DNA from: Phocaeicola dorei
GTDB taxonomy: Bacteria; Bacteroidota; Bacteroidia; Bacteroidales; Bacteroidaceae
Reading direction: 5' to 3'
Length of the DNA: 64,000 bases
Assembly: GCF_013009555.1 (NCBI RefSeq)
Contig: NZ_CP046176.1
Span: 3,255,501 to 3,319,500, forward strand
In this document: positions 1 to 8,782 of the stretch, piece after piece
How positions within the stretch are numbered: the stretch's first letter is position 1
Layout of the letters: each line of letters opens with the position of its first letter
Notes under the pieces: generated by a model
The model's input: only the letters and a program-made list of their open reading frames with translations
The model's database searches: none
What the model was told of the DNA's origin: nothing
Made by a program: the position numbers and the translations under genes

Positions 1-837
1 TGTGCTGCTCCCAAATTACTCCAGTATGCCTATAAGCATCAATTAAAACCTATTGCCATGGCAGAATTCTGGTGGGGAGATTCTCCAAAAGCAGAAATAA
101 GACATCATGGATACTACTATCCAGCATGTAAAGGGAAATGCGAACCTATCTTGAAACATATGTTACAAGGACTGGAAGTGGAAGAAAACCCCTTGTTGAA
201 AAAACATTATCATGAAATACCATTAGAGATAGTATATGAAGATAATTACCTAGTCGTAGTCAACAAACCAGCAGGAATGCTCTCGGTTCCAGGAAAAGGA
301 GAAATCGACTCTGTCTATCAACATATAAAGACACTTTATCCAGATGCCACAGGTCCTCTGATAGTCCACCGATTGGACATGGCGACTTCCGGTGTGTTAT
401 TGATAGCAAAAAACAAAAAAGTACATCAGCATCTGCAAGCACAATTCAAGAATAGAATGATAAAAAAGCGATATATTGCCTTATTGGATGGCAAGATTCC
501 CTCTAAAGAAGGGACTATAACACTCCCCCTCCGTATGAATCCTCTTGACAGGCCCAGACAAATAGTAGATCATGAACATGGAAAAACCGCTATCACACTG
601 TATCGGGTTTTAAACGAACAAGAAGGAAGAACACTTATTGCCTTTTATCCATTAACAGGACGGACACATCAATTAAGAGTACATGCCGCCCATCCGGAAG
701 GATTACATTGTCCTATACGAGGAGATGAACTTTACGGACGAAAAGCAGACAGGCTTTATTTACATGCTGAAAGTTTAGAGTTTGTTCATCCTATAACTAA
801 AAAAATAATTTTTGTAGAAAAGAAAAGTAATTTCTGA
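1..837 (+). CDS. RluA-family RNA pseudouridine synthase (5' end outside window)
   Basis: The reading frame is open from base 1, so the N-terminus lies before the window. It isomerises uridine to pseudouridine in RNA; which RNA cannot be told. The catalytic motif HRLDMATSG (Asp is the catalytic residue of the RluA family) lies near base 370, followed by GRTHQLRVHA near base 660, which is the second family signature. The part before the synthase domain contains a YPACKGKCEP segment, as in the long RluA homologues of about 550 residues that carry an extra N-terminal domain, so roughly half the protein is probably missing here. An ATG at base 58 is internal in my view because the frame upstream (with PKLLQYA) reads like the same protein family. 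It converges with the MATE gene. Confidence 0.88.
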   Translation, partial: CAAPKLLQYAYKHQLKPIAMAEFWWGDSPKAEIRHHGYYYPACKGKCEPILKHMLQGLEVEENPLLKKHYHEIPLEIVYEDNYLVVVNKPAGMLSVPGKGEIDSVYQHIKTLYPDATGPLIVHRLDMATSGVLLIAKNKKVHQHLQAQFKNRMIKKRYIALLDGKIPSKEGTITLPLRMNPLDRPRQIVDHEHGKTAITLYRVLNEQEGRTLIAFYPLTGRTHQLRVHAAHPEGLHCPIRGDELYGRKADRLYLHAESLEFVHPITKKIIFVEKKSNF

Positions 838-864
838 TAGTTATTGCTCAGAAAATTTATCTGT

Positions 865-893
865 AGGTGCCGAAAAAAATATTTTCAGCACCT
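865..893. terminator. Bidirectional hairpin between convergent genes
   Basis: AGGTGC at 865-870 pairs with GCACCT at 888-893, with an inner GAAAA/TTTTC pairing. It sits between the stop of the pseudouridine synthase and the stop of the MATE gene. The T-run is short, so termination is inferred from position and stem. Confidence 0.5.
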
Positions 894-912
894 CACACAC
901 TAAATTAGTATT

Positions 913-2265
913 TTACCATTCCTGAGGTGGCATCCGTTTTATTCTTCCATACACATATATAAATGCGGGAATCAAAAAAATTACTGCAAATATCCATGCC
1001 GTAGGGTCACCAAAACAAACAGCTAAATAGCCCAATGCTGGTACCGCATAAAGACTAACCATTATACGGGCAATCATTTCGGATACCCCCGACAACATAG
1101 CCAAATTGGTAAAGCCCGCCCCCTGAATGGAATAACGCAAGATACAAAGTAAACCCAAAACCGGAAAAAAAGAAACGGAAATATGCAAAAACAGTTCCGT
1201 ATCCTTCAGAATCTCCCATTCCACAGGGTCAACAAATAACAAGGCAAAAGTACGCGCTCCCAACATCAAGACTCCAAACATAAAAGCACTATAAATAGTC
1301 ATCATCAATACACTCGCCTTGATTCCCTGCCAGATACGCTTCGGCTTTCCTGCACCGTAATTCTGTCCACTATAAGTAGCCATAGCTATACCCAGACTCT
1401 CAAGTGGACACATACAAAACATCTTAATACGCATAGCAGCCGTAAAAGCAGCCACACAAGCAGTACCCAACGCATTATTCGCACTTTGCAACATAATACT
1501 GCCGATAGCAGTAATAGAGAACTGCAATCCCATCGGCACACCTATATACAATAAAGTCTTTGCCAACGCTCCTCGAAATTTATGTTCTGCCGAAGTCCCC
1601 TTCAGAATCTCAAAGTGACGCATCATATACAAATAACACAACACTGCCGAAACACCTTGTGAGAATACCGTAGCTAAAGCCGCTCCCGCAACTCCCCAAT
1701 CAAGTACCAAAATACAAAAAAGATCAAGCAAAATATTCAATATCGTAGAAAAAAGCAAAAACCAAAACGGAGTCTTGCTATCACCCAATGCACGAATAAT
1801 ACTTGAAAGCAAATTATAGAAAAAGGTACAGGGCACCCCGATGAAAGTAATCAGCAAATAAAAATAAGCATCTTCAAGGATGTTCTCCGGGGTCTGCATC
1901 ATCTGAAGAATATCCGAACAAAACATACTAGTCACAATAGCAATTACCACAGACATCACCACTGCCAATTGTAAACTAACTGCCACAAAACGCCGCATCA
2001 TACCATAATCCCTTGCTCCAAACTTCTGTGCAACAGGAATACCGAAACCACCACAACAGCCATTGCAAAAGCCTAATATCAAAAACACCACCGAAGTGCT
2101 AGCTCCTACAGAAGCCAAAGCATTAATTCCAAGAAACTTACCCACAATAGCAGCATCCATCAAGGAATAAGTCTGCTGAAGTAAATTACCCAGCAATAAA
2201 GGAAAAGCAAAATTCAATATCAAAGGGAACGGACGTCCCGAAGTCATCTCTCTCGAAGTTGCCAT
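913..2265 (-). CDS. MATE family multidrug/Na+ (or H+) antiporter
   Basis: This is an inner-membrane exporter of the MATE (NorM/DinF-like) family, which expels cationic drugs or metabolites in exchange for Na+ or H+. The protein is about 450 residues with roughly twelve hydrophobic segments in two halves. The N-terminal stretch REMTSGRPFPLILNFAFPLL and the following LLQQTYSLMDAAIVGKF are typical of Bacteroides MATE proteins. I chose the ATG at 2265, giving MATSREMTSG; an ATG ten codons upstream (2295) is also possible. No clear ribosome binding site decides it. It stands alone on the minus strand, downstream of trkH with a gap of about 130 bp, and the substrate is unknown. Confidence 0.9.
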   Translation of the reverse strand: MATSREMTSGRPFPLILNFAFPLLLGNLLQQTYSLMDAAIVGKFLGINALASVGASTSVVFLILGFCNGCCGGFGIPVAQKFGARDYGMMRRFVAVSLQLAVVMSVVIAIVTSMFCSDILQMMQTPENILEDAYFYLLITFIGVPCTFFYNLLSSIIRALGDSKTPFWFLLFSTILNILLDLFCILVLDWGVAGAALATVFSQGVSAVLCYLYMMRHFEILKGTSAEHKFRGALAKTLLYIGVPMGLQFSITAIGSIMLQSANNALGTACVAAFTAAMRIKMFCMCPLESLGIAMATYSGQNYGAGKPKRIWQGIKASVLMMTIYSAFMFGVLMLGARTFALLFVDPVEWEILKDTELFLHISVSFFPVLGLLCILRYSIQGAGFTNLAMLSGVSEMIARIMVSLYAVPALGYLAVCFGDPTAWIFAVIFLIPAFIYVYGRIKRMPPQEW

Positions 2266-2392
2266 AACATGAATGTATTGTAAATTCGAGCACAAATATA
2301 TACCATCCTTTGTAAAAATACATATTCTAGAACTTCATTTCAACGAATACCCATTAATTAAATGATACATATCAATTTTTCTCGGAGAACTA

Positions 2393-3898
2393 TCATCTTT
2401 CCCAAAATCCTGAATAGAAAAGCAACAACACAGCAAACAATTCCAAACGCCCTATCAACATAAGGAACGACAATACCCATTTAGCAGCATCGGGCAACGC
2501 CGCCCACGAAAAAGCAGGACCGAATGCCCCTAACCCCGGTCCTACATTGCCTAAGCTAGAAATAACCGTACTCATCGCCTCAGTCAGCCCCACCCCGAAA
2601 AACATCAGTAGTGTCCATCCGACCAAAGCACAAAACAAATAAAATACAAAGAATGTATTCACCGAAGCAATAATGGAAGGCGATATAACCTGACGGTTCA
2701 CACGAACAGGCAATACAGCCCTAGGATGCAGCATCCGTTTGAATTCATTCTTGATATTACGCGCCAGAATCATAAGGCGCATGTTTTTGATTCCCCCACT
2801 AGTAGACCCCGTACATCCACCCGACAACATAGCAAAAATAAGAAGCATCCATGTAAAAGATGGCCACAAGTTATAATCATCCGTTGCAAAACCGCATGAC
2901 GTATGTGCCGTAGCCACTTGGAACAGAGCCCTGCGGAATGCCTTTTCCCAATCATAATGATTCTGAAAAACTAAGGCAAGCGTGATAACAAGCGTCAGAA
3001 TACTTACTGATTTCATAAACCAACGGAATTCATCATCCTGAAATAGACGCTTGCCCTTCCCTTTCAGGCACATAAAATAGAGAGAGAAATTAATACCCGA
3101 AAGAATCATAAATATCGCTATTACATATTCTATAAACGGAGAATTCCAATAAGCCACACTGGCTTGTTTAGTAGAATAACCACCTGTAGCCGTTGTAGAG
3201 AATGAATGACATACCGCGTCAAAAAAACTCATTCCTCCTATCATCAGCAGCATAGTTTCTACAACTGTAAGGATAGCATATATCATCCACAGCCACTTAG
3301 CCATCACATCAATCCGAGGATGTGTTTTGTCGTGCGTCACTCCGATAGCCTCAGCTGAAAAAAGTTGTATAGTTCCTCCCCCGAAAATAGGAAGCACAGC
3401 AATAGTAAAAAAAACAATACCCAAGCCACCTATCCATTGTGTCAGGCTACGCCAAAATAACAGGCCATGTGAAAGAGATTCTATATCATCTAATATAGTA
3501 GCTCCTGTAGTAGTAAAACCCGACATGGTTTCAAAAAAAGCATCTGTCACTGAAGGGATTCCTCCACTAAAATAAAAAGGTAGCATTCCAAACAACGTAA
3601 ACAAAAACCAAGTAAAAGTTACAATACAGTACCCATCTCGTCGTGTTAGTCGATTCTCAGCACCTCTACTACAAATTAGCAAAACTCCACCGACCAATGT
3701 ATTCAAAAGAATGGTATATAGAAAATATTGATAATCTTGCTCGCCGTAACATAAGGAAATAGCCGCACAAAGCAGAAACATAGCAGATTCAATAAAAAGT
3801 AATACTCCCAATACACGGAATATCATTTTTTTATTTATCAAGCTATTATTTCGGCTTCCACCTTTATATAATTTATCTGGATTATAAAATTCTCCCAT
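2393..3898 (-). CDS. trkH: TrkH-type potassium uptake channel subunit
   Basis: This is the membrane pore subunit of a Trk/Ktr potassium uptake system in the inner membrane. The four pore-loop filter regions of the family are visible: SGFTTTGATI, STTATGGYST, AHTSCGFATDD and SLGNVGPGLG. The protein is 501 residues, slightly longer than E. coli TrkH (483). A later ATG at 3826 (MIFRVLGVLL) would remove 24 polar residues and may be the true start. The cytoplasmic TrkA partner that gates the channel is not in this window, so it must be encoded elsewhere. Confidence 0.9.
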   Translation of the reverse strand: MGEFYNPDKLYKGGSRNNSLINKKMIFRVLGVLLFIESAMFLLCAAISLCYGEQDYQYFLYTILLNTLVGGVLLICSRGAENRLTRRDGYCIVTFTWFLFTLFGMLPFYFSGGIPSVTDAFFETMSGFTTTGATILDDIESLSHGLLFWRSLTQWIGGLGIVFFTIAVLPIFGGGTIQLFSAEAIGVTHDKTHPRIDVMAKWLWMIYAILTVVETMLLMIGGMSFFDAVCHSFSTTATGGYSTKQASVAYWNSPFIEYVIAIFMILSGINFSLYFMCLKGKGKRLFQDDEFRWFMKSVSILTLVITLALVFQNHYDWEKAFRRALFQVATAHTSCGFATDDYNLWPSFTWMLLIFAMLSGGCTGSTSGGIKNMRLMILARNIKNEFKRMLHPRAVLPVRVNRQVISPSIIASVNTFFVFYLFCALVGWTLLMFFGVGLTEAMSTVISSLGNVGPGLGAFGPAFSWAALPDAAKWVLSFLMLIGRLELFAVLLLFYSGFWER

Positions 3899-4231
3899 CT
3901 TTTTATACCTTTTATATTTGACAAGTATATAGCGAATACTATGCCAAAATGAAAAAGCAGATTATAATCTCCTGATAAACAAATAGATACCATATTCAGT
4001 CATAAAAAAAGAAAAACACAACCCTTTTCAAAATGAAAGGGGGCGTGTTTTCAAAACAATAAGGTTGCAGATACGACGATCTCAAGCAAAATTTAAATTG
4101 CATACATATCTGCTAACACTATAACATCTTCCTCATTATAATGAATAGTGAATAAATATTTTAAGATTACCCACTATTTTACTATTTTTGCATCCAAATC
4201 GATAATCCTCTACTAAATTTAATTACGCCTA
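3899..4231. other. Divergent intergenic region between trkH and RND operon
   Basis: No gene seen. It holds a hairpin near 4019-4055 in which CCCTTT pairs with AAAGGG and the outer bases also pair (AACAC/GTGTT), followed by a short T-rich stretch. A TATTTTTG at 4183-4190 matches the Bacteroides -7 element, but I do not see a good TTTG 19-21 nt upstream. Confidence 0.5.
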
Positions 4232-4270
4232 CTGTGGAATTATTCTACAGCTGTTGCCTATTTTCCACAC
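4232..4270 (+). promoter_or_regulatory. Tandem dyad sites, candidate enhancer for an NtrC-type activator
   Basis: CTGTGGAATTATTCTACAG (4232-4250) is a dyad in which eight of nine base pairs match around a central T. It is followed without gap by CTGTTGCCTATTTTCCACAC (4251-4270), which keeps the same half-sites (TGTnG...CnACA) with one extra central base. The centres lie about 105 and 123 bp before the predicted start site of the sigma-54-like promoter, the usual position of enhancer sites for sigma-54 activators. The protein that binds is unknown. Confidence 0.55.
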
Positions 4271-4337
4271 TTTCCCTATCAACAAAAGACAGAAATAAAG
4301 CACTGATTATGAATAGGAAAGACTATTTACAATAGTT

Positions 4338-4353
4338 TGGCACGCTGCTTGTA
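4338..4353 (+). promoter_or_regulatory. Sigma-54 (RpoN) type -24/-12 promoter of the RND efflux operon
   Basis: TGGCACGCTGCTTGTA matches the consensus TGGCACG-N4-TTGCW at every fixed position except one (GT instead of GC at -12). The GG at 4339-4340 and GT at 4351-4352 are spaced exactly 12 bp. Transcription would begin near 4364, about 30 nt before the adaptor ATG at 4394. No housekeeping TTTG/TAnnTTTG pair lies in the 60 bp before the gene. Confidence 0.6.
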
Positions 4354-4393
4354 TTTCTACTGATGGCATCTTAAACAATAACAAAACTAAAGT

Positions 4394-5593
4394 ATGAAAC
4401 TATTTTTTACACACAAAGAAATTGCGCTAAAAAAGAAAAGAACAGCGCTTGTAGTAATAGGTATTGGACTAGTTATCGGGATTTACCTGATTGTTTCCCA
4501 TCAACCGGCAAAGATGCCGGAACTTCCAGTAGTTGCCATAGCACCAGCAACGCAAGACGATGTGGAAATATATGGTGAATATGTAGGACGCGTACGTGCA
4601 CAGCAATTCGTTGAAGTACGTGCCCGAGTAGAGGGATATTTAGAACAAATGCTTTTCGCAGAAGGTACATATGTCACTAAAAATCAAGTGTTGTTTGTTA
4701 TCAATCAAGATCAATATCGGGCCAAAGCTGACAAAGCGCGCGCCCAATTGAAAAAGGATGAGGCACAAGCACAAAAAGCAAAACGCGACTTAGAACGTAT
4801 CCGTCCGCTATATGAACAAAATGCTGCCAGCCAGTTGGACTTGGACAATGCTACTGCTGCATATGAAACAGCAGAAGCGTCGGTAGCGATGAGTAGTGCC
4901 GATCTTGATCAAGCAGAACTGGAACTAGGTTATACTATAGTTCGTTCTCCATTAGCAGGGCATATCAGTGAACGTCACGTAGATTTAGGAACATTAGTCG
5001 GTCCGGGTGGCAAATCATTGCTTGCTACCGTAGTAAAAAGTGATACTGTATTAGTGGATTTCAGCATGACTGCTCTAGACTATCTGAAAAGTAAAGAACG
5101 TAATGTGAACTTAGGTCAAAAAGACTCCACCCGCTCCTGGCAACCCAATGTATCCATTACTTTGGCAGATAATACTATTTATCCATACAAAGGACTAGTA
5201 GACTTTGCCGAACCGCAAGTTGATCCACGCACAGGTACATTCTCCGTACGTGCCGAAATGCCGAATCCAGAACGGGTATTACTTCCTGGGCAGTTCACCA
5301 AAGTAAAACTATTATTGGATGTCAGAGAGAGTGCTACGGTAGTCCCGTTAAAGTCCGTTATCATAGAAAAAGGCGGCGCCTATATTTATGTAATGCGCAA
5401 AGATTCTACAGTAGAGAGACGTTTCATTGAATTAGGTCCTGAATTCCAAAATCAAGTAGTGGTGGAAAGAGGCTTGGCCCCCGGAGAAGACATTGTCATA
5501 GAAGGATACCACAAGCTGAATCCAGGCATGAAAGTGAAAGTAAGTCCTGCCGTAGAGGACAAAAAAACGGAGGAAGAAGATACGATCGGATAA
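4394..5593 (+). CDS. RND efflux periplasmic adaptor subunit (AcrA/MexA family)
   Basis: This membrane fusion protein links the inner-membrane RND pump to the outer-membrane channel. It has 399 residues: a short cytoplasmic start, one N-terminal membrane anchor (about 18-35), then the split lipoyl domain (VEVRARVEGYLEQMLFAEGT and later YTIVRSPLAGHISE), an alpha-hairpin rich in Ala/Lys/Gln/Glu between them, and beta-barrel and membrane-proximal domains ending with PLKSVIIEKGGAYIYV. There is no lipobox cysteine, so it is anchored by the N-terminal helix. It is the first gene of the pump operon, 66 bp before the permease. Expression probably starts at the sigma-54-like promoter just upstream. Confidence 0.93.
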   Translation: MKLFFTHKEIALKKKRTALVVIGIGLVIGIYLIVSHQPAKMPELPVVAIAPATQDDVEIYGEYVGRVRAQQFVEVRARVEGYLEQMLFAEGTYVTKNQVLFVINQDQYRAKADKARAQLKKDEAQAQKAKRDLERIRPLYEQNAASQLDLDNATAAYETAEASVAMSSADLDQAELELGYTIVRSPLAGHISERHVDLGTLVGPGGKSLLATVVKSDTVLVDFSMTALDYLKSKERNVNLGQKDSTRSWQPNVSITLADNTIYPYKGLVDFAEPQVDPRTGTFSVRAEMPNPERVLLPGQFTKVKLLLDVRESATVVPLKSVIIEKGGAYIYVMRKDSTVERRFIELGPEFQNQVVVERGLAPGEDIVIEGYHKLNPGMKVKVSPAVEDKKTEEEDTIG

Positions 5594-5659
5594 TTTCACT
5601 CCCGAATACGAATTCCCCTATGGAGGAAAATTTACGCATTCAAAAAAACAATAGACATT

Positions 5660-8600
5660 ATGAAAGTTAGTTTCTTTATAGACAGACCGGTATTTTCAGC
5701 TGTCATCTCCATATTAATAGTCATTGTCGGTATCATCGGTCTCACGATGCTACCCATTGACCAATATCCGCAGATTACTCCGCCGGTAGTGAAAATCAGC
5801 GCATCCTATCCGGGTGCCAGTGCCCTGACAGTATCACAGGCTGTAGCCACTCCTATAGAGCAGGAATTGAACGGTACCCCAGGAATGCTTTACATGGAAT
5901 CAAATAGTTCCAATTCGGGAGGTTTTTCAGCCACCGTCACTTTTGATATCTCGGCAGATCCCGATCTAGCGGCAGTGGAAATACAGAACCGTATCAAGTT
6001 AGCAGAATCACGCCTCCCAGCAGAAGTTATACAAAATGGTATTTCGGTAGAGAAACAGGCTGCCAGTCAATTGCTGACCCTATGCCTTACCTCTACCGAC
6101 CCGAAGTTCGATGAAATATACCTTAGCAACTTTGCCACTCTGAATGTGCTGGACCTAATCCGCCGTATCCCTGGCGTAGGACGTGTTTCAAACATCGGAA
6201 GCCGATATTATGCCATGCAAATCTGGGTACAACCCGACAAACTGGCCAATTTCGGTCTGACTGTAGCCGACTTGCAGAATGCACTAAAAGACCAAAATCG
6301 AGAATCAGCAGCCGGTGTACTGGGACAACAACCCGTACAAGGATTAGACGTAACCATTCCCATCACTACTCAGGGACGTCTATCTACCGTAAGCCAGTTT
6401 GAGGAAATCGTAGTCCGTGCTAATGCCGATGGTTCCATCATCCGTTTACGTGATGTGGCCCGCATCTCACTCGAAGCACAATCATACAATACCGAGAGTG
6501 CCATCAACAAAGAAAATGCAGCGGTATTGGCCATCTATATGTTACCAGGAGCCAACGCTATGGAAGTAGCAAAAAGCGTGAAAGAAGCTATGGAGGAAAT
6601 CAGCAAGAATTTTCCCGAAGGAATGAGTTACGAGATACCTTTCGATATGACTACGTATATTTCGGAATCCATTCATGAAGTGTACAAAACACTGTTTGAA
6701 GCCCTGATACTGGTTATCATCGTAGTATACCTTTCACTCCAAAGCTGGCGTGCAACAGTTATCCCACTAGTTGCCGTACCTATCTCACTGATTGGAACTT
6801 TTGGATTTATGTTGATTTTCGGATTCTCGCTTAATATCCTGACCCTGTTGGGATTGGTACTTGCCATCGGTATTGTGGTGGACGATGCTATCGTGGTAGT
6901 AGAGAATGTGGAGCGTATCATGGAAGAGGAGAAACTATCTCCCTACCAAGCTACCAAGAAAGCTATGGAAGGACTTACAGGAGCCATTATCGCCACTTCT
7001 TTGGTACTGGCAGCAGTATTTGTTCCCGTAAGTTTTCTAGGTGGAATTACCGGACAACTTTATCGCCAGTTTACGGTAACCATCGTAGTATCTGTATTAC
7101 TGTCTACGGTAGTAGCTTTGACACTGAGTCCAGTCATGTGTTCACTTATTCTGAAACCGGAAGATCCGAACAAGAAAAAGAATATCATATTCCGCCGTAT
7201 CAATAAGTGGCTGGCTATCGGCAATCATAAATATGTAGGACTCATCAAGCACATTGTGAAACACCCGCGTCGGGTACTGAGCACATTCGGCATGGTATTG
7301 ATCGCCATCCTGTTAATCCATCGCATTATTCCCACCAGCTTCCTCCCCATCGAAGACCAAGGATATTTTAAAATAGAGTTGGAACTGCCCGAAGGTGCAA
7401 CGTTGGAACGTACACGTATCGTGACGGAACGTGCTGTGGAATACCTGATGGAAAATCCGGCAGTGGAATATGTACAAAGCGTGGCAGGAAGCAGTCCGCG
7501 TGTAGGGACCAGTCAGGCACGAAGTGAACTGACTATCATCTTAAAACCTTGGGAGGAACGTGACTCGCAAACTATTGACGATATTATGGCACAGGTAAAA
7601 AAAGACATGTCGCAATACCCCGAATGCAAGGTATATCTTTCCACCCCTCCCGTTATTCCGGGATTGGGCAGTTCGGGTGGTTTCGAGATGCAACTGGAAG
7701 CACGTGGAGATGCCACTTTTGAAAATTTGGTACAAGCTACGGATACATTGATGTATTATGCATCAAAACGTAAGGAATTATCAGGTTTATCCTCGGCTTT
7801 ACAAGCGGACATCCCCCAACTTTATTTCGATGTAGACCGTGACAAAGTAAAATTCGCAGGAGTACCTTTAGCAGATGTATTCTCGACCATGAAAGCTTAT
7901 ACAGGTTCGGTATATGTAAACGATTTCAATATGTTTAATCGTATCTACCGTGTATATATTCAAGCAGAAGCACCCTACCGGGAACATAAGGAGAATATCA
8001 ACCTATTTTTTGTACGGGGTACAGACAATGCCATGATACCGCTCACCTCGTTGGGTACCACTTCGTATACCACAGGTCCGGGCAGCATCAAACGTTTTAA
8101 TATGTTCAACAGTTCTGTGATTCGCGGTGAGGCCGCAGATGGTTACAGTTCAGGACAGGCCATGGAAATTATCGAACAAATAGCTCGCGAACACCTACCA
8201 GAAAATATCGGTGTAGAATGGAGCGGACTATCTTTCCAGGAAAAACAAGCAGGTGGACAGACCGGTATGGTGCTGGCATTAGTGTTCATGTTCGTGTTTT
8301 TGTTCCTTGCTGCCTTATACGAAAGCTGGATGGTACCGGTTGCAGTATTACTCTCTTTACCTGTAGCCGCATTAGGTGCCTATCTAGGTGTATGGGGCTG
8401 TGGGTTGGAGAATGATGTCTATTTCCAGATCGGATTGGTGATGTTGGTAGGACTGGCCGCCAAAAATGCAATTCTTATTGTAGAGTTTGCCAAAGAACAA
8501 GTGGACAGAGGAATAGATGTGGTACAAGCTGCACTCCACGCTTCACAACTCCGCTTTCGACCTATTTTGATGACTTCATTGGCATTCATCTTAGGTATGT

Positions 8601-8761
8601 TACCTATGGTTATCGCCAGCGGGCCAGGTTCAGCCAGCCGTCAAGCTATTGGTACAGGTGTATTCTTCGGAATGATCTTTGCTGTAACTGTGGGAATTTT
8701 GTTAGTACCTTTCTTCTTTGTACTGATATACAAGATGAAAGCGAAAATGAAACAAAAATAA
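5660..8761 (+). CDS. RND efflux pump permease (AcrB/MexB, HAE-1 family)
   Basis: This inner-membrane proton-driven pump exports hydrophobic or amphiphilic compounds. At 1033 residues it has the usual family length. The N-terminus FFIDRPVFSAVISILIVIVG is typical, the proton-relay pair of Asp residues is in GIVVDDAIVVVENV (about residues 408-409), and the partner Lys is in GLAAKNAILIVEFAKE (about 935). Two large periplasmic domains lie between the membrane helices. The gene sits between adaptor and outer-membrane channel, so the tripartite pump is complete. The substrate cannot be predicted; AcrB-type rather than CusA-type residues argue against metal export. Confidence 0.95.
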   Translation: MKVSFFIDRPVFSAVISILIVIVGIIGLTMLPIDQYPQITPPVVKISASYPGASALTVSQAVATPIEQELNGTPGMLYMESNSSNSGGFSATVTFDISADPDLAAVEIQNRIKLAESRLPAEVIQNGISVEKQAASQLLTLCLTSTDPKFDEIYLSNFATLNVLDLIRRIPGVGRVSNIGSRYYAMQIWVQPDKLANFGLTVADLQNALKDQNRESAAGVLGQQPVQGLDVTIPITTQGRLSTVSQFEEIVVRANADGSIIRLRDVARISLEAQSYNTESAINKENAAVLAIYMLPGANAMEVAKSVKEAMEEISKNFPEGMSYEIPFDMTTYISESIHEVYKTLFEALILVIIVVYLSLQSWRATVIPLVAVPISLIGTFGFMLIFGFSLNILTLLGLVLAIGIVVDDAIVVVENVERIMEEEKLSPYQATKKAMEGLTGAIIATSLVLAAVFVPVSFLGGITGQLYRQFTVTIVVSVLLSTVVALTLSPVMCSLILKPEDPNKKKNIIFRRINKWLAIGNHKYVGLIKHIVKHPRRVLSTFGMVLIAILLIHRIIPTSFLPIEDQGYFKIELELPEGATLERTRIVTERAVEYLMENPAVEYVQSVAGSSPRVGTSQARSELTIILKPWEERDSQTIDDIMAQVKKDMSQYPECKVYLSTPPVIPGLGSSGGFEMQLEARGDATFENLVQATDTLMYYASKRKELSGLSSALQADIPQLYFDVDRDKVKFAGVPLADVFSTMKAYTGSVYVNDFNMFNRIYRVYIQAEAPYREHKENINLFFVRGTDNAMIPLTSLGTTSYTTGPGSIKRFNMFNSSVIRGEAADGYSSGQAMEIIEQIAREHLPENIGVEWSGLSFQEKQAGGQTGMVLALVFMFVFLFLAALYESWMVPVAVLLSLPVAALGAYLGVWGCGLENDVYFQIGLVMLVGLAAKNAILIVEFAKEQVDRGIDVVQAALHASQLRFRPILMTSLAFILGMLPMVIASGPGSASRQAIGTGVFFGMIFAVTVGILLVPFFFVLIYKMKAKMKQK

Positions 8762-8782
8762 GGATATAAAAAGACGAAAGAA

